Shown here piece by piece: positions 1-5,186 of a stretch of DNA of 5,186 nt. This stretch comes from Chloroflexota bacterium (GTDB lineage: Bacteria > Chloroflexota > Anaerolineae > UBA1429). Below the pieces are notes generated by a model. That model did no database searches, was not told the DNA's origin, and saw nothing but the letters and a program-made list of their open reading frames with translations. The translations under genes were made by a program, and so were the position numbers. The stretch's first letter is position 1. The number at the start of each line of letters is the position of its first letter. The DNA lies in contig JAAZBY010000392.1 in NCBI GenBank assembly GCA_012513595.1, positions 1 through 5,186 of the forward strand, read 5' to 3'.

Positions 1-1482
1 ATCCTCTGGTTCCAGATGTTGGCCCGGATGTACAACGGCAGCGGCTCACTGGGCCGGCTGGACGTGCTCCTGACCCCCTACTATGAGCGCGACGTGGCCG
101 CCGGCACCCTGACGGACGAGGAGGCCATCTTTCATCTGGCCTGCCTTCTGGTGCGCGACACAGGGTATATCCAGCTGGGCGGGCCGGACGCGGCCGGGCA
201 GGACGTAACCAACCGCGTGTCATACCTGGTGCTGGAGGCCTGCCACCGCCTGCGCGTGCCGGCCAACGTCGGCGTGGCCGTGGGGCCGCACGTCGACGGG
301 GGCCTCCTGCGGCGCGGCGTCGAGATCCTGTGCCAGGATCGCCTGGGCATCCCCAAGTTCTTGGCCGTGGAGAACACCGCCGCGGGGTTTGCCAAGAACG
401 GCTACCCGCCCGAACTGGGGCGCGAGCGGGCCTACTCGGGCTGCCACTGGTCGGCCATCCCGGGGCGGGAGTACGCCATCAACGACTGCGTCAAGATCAA
501 CTTTGGCGCCGTGTTCGAGGTGGCCCTGCGCGACATGCTGGCCCGTAACGAGCCGCCGTCGCTAGCCCTCCTCTGGGAGACCTATGCGCGGCACCTGCGC
601 CGGGCCGTAGAGGTCACCGCCGAGTCGATCGACTTTCACCTCGCGCACATGCACGAGGTCTTTCCCGAGCTAGTGCTGGACCTGCTCTGCTACGGGCCGT
701 TGGAGAAGGGGCTGGACGCCTCGCATGGCGGCGTCGAGTTCTACAACCTGTGCATCGACGGCTGCGCCCTGGCCACCGTGGCCGATTCGTTCGCGGCGCT
801 TGCCCAACGGGTCGAGGAGGAGGGGCGGTTGAGCTGGGCAGAGCTCCTGGCCCACCTCGATGCCGACTGGGCCGGCGCGGAGGGCGAGCGCGCCCGCCTG
901 ATGATGCGCAGCATCCGCCGCTTCGGCTACGGGGGCACCCTGGCCGACGAGTACGCCGTGCGGCTGGCGCGCCTCTTTACCGACCTGGTGAAGGAAAAGC
1001 CCACCCCCGCGGGGTTCAACCTGATCCCGGGGATCTTTTCCTGGGCCAACACCATCTCGATGGGGCGCACCTTGGGCGCCACGCCCAACGGGCGGCGCCG
1101 CGGCGAGCCGATCTCTCACGGGGCCAACCCCGACCCGGGCTTTCGCCCAGACGGCGCCCCTACCGCCATGGCCGTGGCCATCGCCGCCGTCCAGCCGGGG
1201 TACGGGAACACCGCCCCGCTGCAGCTAGAGGTTGACCCGACCGTGGCGCTGGACCGCTACGGCGAGGAGTACATCGCCGACCTGATCCGCACGCATTTCG
1301 ACCTGGGCGGCACGCAGATCAACCTGAACGTGATGGACGCGGCCCAGGTGCTGGCGGCGCATCGCGACCCGTCCCTTTTCCCGGACCTGATCGTCCGGGT
1401 GACCGGCTTTTCCGCCTACTTTGGCAGTCTGTCGCCCGAGTTCCGCCAGCTGGTGGTGGATCGCATCGTGGCCGCCGGCTGA
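1..1482 (+). CDS. Glycyl radical enzyme (pyruvate formate-lyase superfamily), C-terminal part, substrate unknown
   Basis: The reading frame is open from the first base, so the gene starts upstream. The ATG at base 16 is internal, because in-frame codons for ILWFQ precede it. The visible 493 residues cover the second half of a family whose members usually have about 750-850 residues. Numbered from base 1, they show the active-site loop YSGCHW with Cys148, SHGG at 241-244, TPNGRRRGEP from 361, GTQINLN from 437, and the C-terminal radical loop RVTGFSAYF with Gly469, 24 residues from the end. The Cys-Gly spacing of 321 residues is normal for the family. Such enzymes are cytosolic, oxygen-sensitive and need a radical SAM activase, which is not in this window. 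Cys148 is preceded by Gly, so this is not a pyruvate formate-lyase (Cys-Cys). The Glu found two residues after Cys in diol dehydratases and choline lyase is Trp150. The family assignment is secure; the reaction is not known. Confidence 0.93.
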   Translation: MLWFQMLARMYNGSGSLGRLDVLLTPYYERDVAAGTLTDEEAIFHLACLLVRDTGYIQLGGPDAAGQDVTNRVSYLVLEACHRLRVPANVGVAVGPHVDGGLLRRGVEILCQDRLGIPKFLAVENTAAGFAKNGYPPELGRERAYSGCHWSAIPGREYAINDCVKINFGAVFEVALRDMLARNEPPSLALLWETYARHLRRAVEVTAESIDFHLAHMHEVFPELVLDLLCYGPLEKGLDASHGGVEFYNLCIDGCALATVADSFAALAQRVEEEGRLSWAELLAHLDADWAGAEGERARLMMRSIRRFGYGGTLADEYAVRLARLFTDLVKEKPTPAGFNLIPGIFSWANTISMGRTLGATPNGRRRGEPISHGANPDPGFRPDGAPTAMAVAIAAVQPGYGNTAPLQLEVDPTVALDRYGEEYIADLIRTHFDLGGTQINLNVMDAAQVLAAHRDPSLFPDLIVRVTGFSAYFGSLSPEFRQLVVDRIVAAG

Positions 1483-1498
1483 GGAGTGCCCGGGGGCG

Positions 1499-1527
1499 TT
1501 GACGTCCGCGGCGGTGGGGAGTACATT
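1499..1527 (+). promoter_or_regulatory. Predicted sigma-70-type promoter upstream of the DUF3090 gene
   Basis: A -35 box TTGACG (1499-1504, five of six consensus bases) and a -10 box TACATT (1522-1527, four of six) are separated by exactly 17 bases, the optimal spacing. They lie just after the stop codon of the glycyl radical enzyme gene. The predicted transcription start is near 1534, giving a leader of roughly 47 bases to the ATG at 1581. It is the best promoter-like match noticed in the intergenic regions. It suggests the DUF3090 gene, and perhaps the hydrolase gene after it, can be transcribed independently of the upstream gene. No terminator was seen after the upstream gene, so read-through is also possible. 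Confidence 0.55.
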
Positions 1528-1530
1528 CGG

Positions 1531-1540
1531 CCCGATCGGG
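1531..1540. promoter_or_regulatory. Perfect 10-bp palindrome at the predicted transcription start
   Basis: CCCGATCGGG is its own reverse complement and sits three bases downstream of the predicted -10 box, over the expected transcription start. This is where a repressor operator could lie. A 10-bp palindrome in GC-rich DNA can occur by chance, and no second copy was noticed, so a regulatory role is only a possibility. Confidence 0.2.
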
Positions 1541-1564
1541 TGACGTATGCGTGAGCGCCGTGAT

Positions 1565-1570
1565 GGAGGG
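1565..1570 (+). promoter_or_regulatory. Ribosome binding site that decides the DUF3090 start
   Basis: GGAGGG lies ten bases upstream of the ATG at 1581. The in-frame GTG at 1551 and ATG at 1563 lie before or across this site, and the GTG would leave only about 17 bases of leader after the predicted transcription start. The site therefore favours the ATG at 1581. A further in-frame ATG at 1593 is a less well-spaced alternative. Confidence 0.6.
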
Positions 1571-1580
1571 TGTCTGCCCG

Positions 1581-2126
1581 ATGGCCAGCCCCATGTTTGA
1601 ACTGAACCCCGTCTTGCGCATCGCGGTGGGCGCCCTGGGGCGCCCGGGCGAGCGCCTTTTCCTGCTGCAGGCCTCCACCTCGGAGCAGACCGTGACGCTC
1701 AAGCTGGAGAAGGAGCAGGTCTATGCCCTGGCGCGCGGCATCGACGAGCTGCTGGAGATCCTGGAACAGCAAGAGGTGATCGCCACGCCCAGCGGCGAGC
1801 CGGTCGCGGCCGACGAGCTGGACCTGGAGGCCCCGCTCGAGCAGGCCTTTGCCGTGTCTCAGATGGGGCTGGCGTTTGACCGCGCCGTGGGGCTCTTGGT
1901 GCTGGTGCTGGCCGAGGGCGTCTCCACCGAGGAGGAAGAGGCCGACGAGGAGGCCGCCGGCACGGCGCGGCTGTGGGCCACCCCGGCGCAGATGCGCGCC
2001 CTCAGCCGGCACGCGCGGGAGGTGGTCGCCGCCGGGCGCCCGGCCTGCCCGCTGTGCGGGCGCCCCATGGGGCCCGGCCACGCCTGCGAGGGGGGCAACG
2101 GGCACGGCGCCGCTATCCTAGACTAG
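1581..2126 (+). CDS. DUF3090 family protein (conserved, function unknown)
   Basis: This encodes 181 residues from the ATG at 1581, close to the usual family length. As I recall the family, its hallmarks are present: an N-terminal FELNPV segment (6-11), GRPGERLFLLQ (20-30), the EKEQV helix start (43-47) followed by IDELL (54-58), a central acidic run of eight residues (117-124, one Ala among Glu and Asp), and a C-terminal AAGRPACPLCGRP segment. The end carries Cys156, Cys159, His167 and Cys169, a CxxC...HxC arrangement that looks like a small zinc site. There is no signal peptide or clear membrane segment, so it should be cytosolic. The family is found mainly in Actinobacteria and Chloroflexota, often near a SCO1664-like protein and a phosphoglycerate-mutase-like protein; neither is seen here. 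No biochemical role is established. The zinc site and the independent promoter are inferences from the sequence. Confidence 0.85.
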   Translation: MASPMFELNPVLRIAVGALGRPGERLFLLQASTSEQTVTLKLEKEQVYALARGIDELLEILEQQEVIATPSGEPVAADELDLEAPLEQAFAVSQMGLAFDRAVGLLVLVLAEGVSTEEEEADEEAAGTARLWATPAQMRALSRHAREVVAAGRPACPLCGRPMGPGHACEGGNGHGAAILD

Positions 2127-2178
2127 GGCGCCGACCCGCCGCCGTCCGTCTTGCGACCGTAGTGCGAGCGACTGATCC

Positions 2179-2187
2179 AAGGAGGAG
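2179..2187 (+). promoter_or_regulatory. Strong ribosome binding site for the PHP metallohydrolase gene
   Basis: AAGGAGGAG lies just ahead of the ATG at 2190, with the AGGAGG core (2180-2185) four bases from the start. This near-perfect anti-16S match fixes the start and suggests efficient translation. No convincing promoter was seen in the 63 bases after the preceding gene, so co-transcription with the DUF3090 gene is likely. Confidence 0.75.
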
Positions 2188-2189
2188 CC

Positions 2190-4739
2190 ATGGTCCCGAT
2201 CACGCGCGACGGTCCTGCGACCGACCGGTTCCGCCCTGTGTCGCTAGCGGGCGGGAGGCCCTATGCGGCCCTGGGGGGCGAGGCCCTGTCCGAAGAGATG
2301 CGTGGCGCGGCGGAGCACGCCCCCGAGGGAGACTGCGTGGCCTGGGGGCTGCCCTTTACCGTGCGGGGCGGCCTGCTCTTGCGCGAGGAGGCCCTCGAGG
2401 TGCCCCTCGAGCCGCTGACGGCGCGCTGGCTGGTCTTCATGCATACCTCGGACGTGCGCCCGCTGGAGGCCAACGCGGCCGGGCTCGTCTCTCCGATGCA
2501 TGGGGAGGGGATGCTCGGCGAGCAGGCCGCCACCTACGTGGTGCGCTATGCCGACGGCAGCACTGCGTCGCTCCCGATCCGCCGGCGCTTCCAGATCGGG
2601 CCGGTCTGGCGGCGCTGGGGCGTCAACTGTTTTGAGGCGGTCGCGGCGCACAAGCCGCACCCGCTGCCAGCCAAGCGCGAGCGCCCCGGCCCCGAGTGGG
2701 GCGAGGCGGAGACGCGCGCCTCTGCGGGCGACTGGGCCCGTTGGCAGAACTGGCTGTGGGCCTGGGAGAACCCCCACCCCGAGGTACCCATCGTTGGGCT
2801 GCGGCTGGAGCCCGGCATCGGCGCGGTGGTGCTGGCAGGGCTCTCGGCCGGGGGCGTCTCGTCACACCCGCTGCGCTGGGAGACGCGCCGCAAGGCGACG
2901 CTGGCGCTGCCCGAGGGCCTGACCTGGCAGCCCGCGCTTGACGACGACGGCCTGCTCGCCCAGGTGCAGATCGACCTGGGCCAGGTGATCTCGGCGCTGC
3001 CGCGCCCGGCCTACCCGCGCGACGGCTGGGCCGCCTCGTACAACAACCAGCTGCCGGAACCCTCGGCCAACGAGCTGATCGTCGAGTACGCCGCACATCC
3101 GGAGGCCGCCTTCCACCTGTGGGACGGGCGCACCGTGCCGGTGGCGGCCCTGGGCGCGGCCAGCGGCCTGACTCCCGTGGCCCCGGCCGCGCAGCGCGTG
3201 ACGCTGCGCGCCGTGGAAAAGGGCACCCGCCGCGCGGTGCCCGTCAAGCTACACGTCCACGGGGAGGCGGGGGAATACCTGCCCCCCGTGGACCGCCACC
3301 GTATCCCCAACCCGGCCTGGTTTGAGGACTATTCCGTCGACTTTACCCACCGCGGCACCCATCACACCTCGTACATCCCCGGGGAGACGCGCCTGGACCT
3401 GCCCCTGGGGCGGGTCTACATCGAGGTCTCCAAGGGGTTCGAGATCCGCCCCGTGCGGATGGTGGTGGAGGTCACGCCGGAGACGACCGAGATCACCGTC
3501 GAGATCGAGCGGGTGCTCCCCTGGCATGAGCGCGGCTGGGTGACGGCGGATACCCACGTTCACTTTCTCTCGCCGCTGGCGGCGCTCCTGGAGGGCGCCG
3601 GCGAGGGGGTGAACGTTGTGAACCTGCTGGCCTCTCAGTGGGGCGAGCTGATGACCAACGTCGGCGACTTTGACGGGCGCAACACCTGGGGCTCTCGCGA
3701 GGCGGGCGGAGATGGGGAACACCTGGTGCGCGTCGGCACGGAGAACCGCCAGCACGTCATGGGGCACATCTCGCTCCTCGGTTACAGCGGGGACATCATC
3801 GCCCCGATGACCACCGGCGGCGCCGACGAGTCGGCCCTGGGTGACCCGGTCGGGGCACTCCTGACCGAGTGGGCCAGGCAGTGCCGCCGGCAGGGCGGGC
3901 TGGTGGTGGTGCCGCACTTTCCGCACCCGCGCGCCGAACACGCCGCGACCATTGTCGACGGGGCCGTAGACGCCGTGGAGATGACCTCCTGGGGCAACCT
4001 CTACGCCGGCATCAACCCCTATTCGCTGTCCGACTGGTACCGTTACCTGAATTGCGGCTACCTGGTGGCGGCCGTCGGCGGGACGGACAAGATGCTCGCC
4101 TCGACGGCCATCGGCACGGTGCGCACCTACGCCCAGGTAGGCCCGCTGGGAGCCTTTACCTACGACACCTGGATGGCCGCGGTACGCCGGGCGCACACCT
4201 TTGTCACCTACGGGCCGCTCCTGGAGTTCGCCGTCGACGGCCACCCCATGGGCAGCCGCATCGCCTTGGGCGCCCGCGGCGGCACGGTGGACGTCCACTG
4301 GGCCCTGGCCAGTGTGACGGTGCCGATGTCTCGCGTGGAGCTAGTGGTGAACGGGGAGATCCGCGAAAGCCTGGCGGTGGACCCCTGGCGGGCCGAGGGG
4401 CACTGGAGCGTGCGCGTGGGGCGCAGTGCGTGGCTGGCCCTCCTGGTGCGCGGGCACTATCCGGACCAGCCGGAGATCATCGCCGCGCACTCGTCACCGG
4501 TGATGGTTGAGGTGGAGGGCACTCCCTTTTACGCGGCGGCCGACGCCGTCACGATCCTGGAGCAGATCGAGGGCGCCCTGGCCTTCCTCGACACGGTGGG
4601 CACCCGGGCCGAGACCAAACGCTATCGGGAGATGCGCCTGGTGCTCGAATCGGCGCACCGGCGCCTGCACAACCGCATGCACGCCATGGGGCACTATCAC
4701 GACCACACGCCTGAGGAGGACCACGCCGCCCACCACTAG
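2190..4739 (+). CDS. CehA/McbA-like PHP-domain metallohydrolase, multidomain, with His-rich tail
   Basis: This 849-residue protein has a start fixed by a strong ribosome binding site. Residues 15-245 look like a beta-sandwich of the type attached to carbohydrate-active enzymes (features YVVRYADGS and WAWENPHPE). Residues 330-445 resemble the transthyretin-like sandwich preceding CehA-type hydrolases. The PHP metal-dependent domain spans about 450-680 with TADTHVHF (Asp454, His456, His458), Glu518, His526, PHFPHP (His576, His579) and GGTDKM (Asp633). These fit the metal ligands of PHP phosphoesterases and amidohydrolase-like enzymes, except that the His usually found two residues after the last Asp is Met635. 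A small beta domain (about 683-775) and a helical end follow. The last 27 residues contain nine His. No signal peptide is visible, so it is probably cytosolic. CehA and McbA hydrolyse the carbamate ester carbaryl, but most relatives are uncharacterised. A sugar-linked or ester substrate is a guess from the extra domains and the neighbouring importer. Confidence 0.87.
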   Translation: MVPITRDGPATDRFRPVSLAGGRPYAALGGEALSEEMRGAAEHAPEGDCVAWGLPFTVRGGLLLREEALEVPLEPLTARWLVFMHTSDVRPLEANAAGLVSPMHGEGMLGEQAATYVVRYADGSTASLPIRRRFQIGPVWRRWGVNCFEAVAAHKPHPLPAKRERPGPEWGEAETRASAGDWARWQNWLWAWENPHPEVPIVGLRLEPGIGAVVLAGLSAGGVSSHPLRWETRRKATLALPEGLTWQPALDDDGLLAQVQIDLGQVISALPRPAYPRDGWAASYNNQLPEPSANELIVEYAAHPEAAFHLWDGRTVPVAALGAASGLTPVAPAAQRVTLRAVEKGTRRAVPVKLHVHGEAGEYLPPVDRHRIPNPAWFEDYSVDFTHRGTHHTSYIPGETRLDLPLGRVYIEVSKGFEIRPVRMVVEVTPETTEITVEIERVLPWHERGWVTADTHVHFLSPLAALLEGAGEGVNVVNLLASQWGELMTNVGDFDGRNTWGSREAGGDGEHLVRVGTENRQHVMGHISLLGYSGDIIAPMTTGGADESALGDPVGALLTEWARQCRRQGGLVVVPHFPHPRAEHAATIVDGAVDAVEMTSWGNLYAGINPYSLSDWYRYLNCGYLVAAVGGTDKMLASTAIGTVRTYAQVGPLGAFTYDTWMAAVRRAHTFVTYGPLLEFAVDGHPMGSRIALGARGGTVDVHWALASVTVPMSRVELVVNGEIRESLAVDPWRAEGHWSVRVGRSAWLALLVRGHYPDQPEIIAAHSSPVMVEVEGTPFYAAADAVTILEQIEGALAFLDTVGTRAETKRYREMRLVLESAHRRLHNRMHAMGHYHDHTPEEDHAAHH

Positions 4740-4773
4740 ATGGGCGCGTGCCACGGGGGAAGCGGTAACAGAG

Positions 4774-4807
4774 GCGGCGGGGTTCGGCACACACCGAACC
4801 CCGCCGC
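4774..4807. terminator. Probable bidirectional terminator hairpin between convergent genes
   Basis: A perfect 14-bp stem (4774-4787 pairing with 4794-4807) closes a six-base CACACA loop. It lies 34 bases after the hydrolase stop and 36 bases after the ABC ATPase stop, so it sits midway between the two convergent genes and could serve both. Neither strand has a T-run after the stem, so it is not a classical intrinsic terminator. It may instead block read-through or protect the 3' ends, as often seen in high-GC bacteria. Confidence 0.7.
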
Positions 4808-4843
4808 TCGCCATGTTCCGCCCAGACGGTCGGCAGGCGCGCG

Positions 4844-5186
4844 TCAGGCCCAGAGGAGCGACTCTTCGCTGGCCGGGTCAAAGAGCTGAACCTTGTGCGC
4901 GTCAAAGGTGAGGTGTACGCGGTCACCAATGCGCAGGCGCAGGTCCGGGTCGGCCAGGACGTGCAGGTCCACGCTGCCGACCCGCACGGTCAGGACGTCG
5001 TCGCGGCCCAGCGGCTCCACGATGAACACCTCGCCGGGCACGCCCTCCTCGCTGAGATGGATGTCCTCGGCGCGCAGGCCCAAGAGCACCTGCCCGTGGC
5101 CGGCCGCCTTGGAGCCCCGCTCGCCCGAGAGGGACACGGTCAGGTCCGGGTGGCGGGCCAGGAAGGCGCCGTCCTCGGCGACGACC
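4844..5186 (-). CDS. Sugar ABC transporter ATP-binding protein (MalK/UgpC type), C-terminal part
   Basis: The frame is open to the window edge, so only the last 113 residues are visible. The GTG near 5137 is internal, because in-frame residues GAFLARHPDLT precede it. The sequence matches the C-terminal TOBE-type regulatory domain of MalK/UgpC ATPases: VLLGLRAEDIHL (usual form LGIRPEDI), GEVFIVEPLGRDD, TVRVGSVDLHV, LRIGDRVHLTFD and a terminal LFDPASEE. The nucleotide-binding domain (Walker A, signature, Walker B) lies outside the window. These ATPases energise CUT1-type importers of oligosaccharides or glycerol-3-phosphate, on the cytoplasmic face of the membrane, and one copy may serve several importers. 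The TOBE domain binds regulators or modulates transport in MalK. The gene converges on the hydrolase gene, so it is not in that operon. The substrate cannot be read from this part. Confidence 0.87.
   Translation of the reverse strand, partial: VVAEDGAFLARHPDLTVSLSGERGSKAAGHGQVLLGLRAEDIHLSEEGVPGEVFIVEPLGRDDVLTVRVGSVDLHVLADPDLRLRIGDRVHLTFDAHKVQLFDPASEESLLWA

Noticed and set aside
1488..1497. GCCCGGGGGC after the radical enzyme stop as a terminator
   Set aside because: The stem would be four pairs with a two-base loop and no T-run, too small to terminate transcription.
1551..1580. Upstream GTG start adding ten residues to the DUF3090 protein
   Set aside because: GGAGGG at 1565-1570 points to the ATG at 1581, and the family normally begins close to the FEL.P segment.
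1416..2105. 229-codon open frame on the minus strand
   Set aside because: It is antisense to the DUF3090 gene and the end of the radical enzyme, crosses the intergenic region and has no family features.
2151..2179. TTGCGA as a -35 box for the hydrolase gene
   Set aside because: At 16-18 bases downstream there is no acceptable -10 box, only GATCCA-like sequence.
1973..2635. 220-codon plus-strand frame bridging the DUF3090 and hydrolase genes
   Set aside because: It is an Arg/Ala/Gly-rich out-of-frame shadow of two convincing genes and has no ribosome binding site of note.
3249..4298. 349-codon open frame on the minus strand
   Set aside because: It lies wholly inside the well-supported metallohydrolase gene, has low-complexity Gly/Val/Arg-rich composition typical of antisense frames in GC-rich DNA, and shows no recognisable domain.

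Overview
This 5.2-kb GC-rich bacterial window holds four protein-coding genes, two of them cut by the window edges. No RNA gene, mobile element or CRISPR array was seen. The DUF3090-family gene is known mainly from Actinobacteria and Chloroflexota. Together with the high GC, the oxygen-sensitive glycyl radical enzyme and the CehA-type hydrolase, it suggests an anaerobic or facultative member of the Chloroflexota or a related high-GC lineage. That placement is an inference; no ribosomal or other strong marker is present.

Layout: (1) bases 1-1482 (+) are the C-terminal 493 codons of a glycyl radical enzyme of the pyruvate formate-lyase superfamily. Both the active-site cysteine loop and the glycyl radical loop are visible. 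(2) A 98-base gap carries a good sigma-70-type promoter with an overlapping palindrome. (3) Bases 1581-2126 (+) encode a DUF3090 protein ending in a Cys/His cluster. (4) After 63 bases and a strong ribosome binding site, 2190-4739 (+) encodes an 849-residue CehA/McbA-like PHP-fold metallohydrolase with extra beta-sandwich domains and a histidine-rich tail. (5) A 14-bp perfect hairpin lies midway in the convergent gap. (6) Bases 4844-5186 (-) are the C-terminal part of a MalK/UgpC-type sugar-importer ATPase.

How they may work together: an importer ATPase, a large putative metallohydrolase and a radical enzyme side by side look like an anaerobic catabolic locus, in which a compound is imported, hydrolysed and then cleaved or rearranged by radical chemistry. 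The DUF3090 gene appears to have its own promoter and may be unrelated to that function. The most unusual signal is the radical enzyme's Gly-Cys-His-Trp active-site loop. It matches neither pyruvate formate-lyase (Cys-Cys) nor the Gly-Cys-x-Glu eliminases, so the substrate is open.
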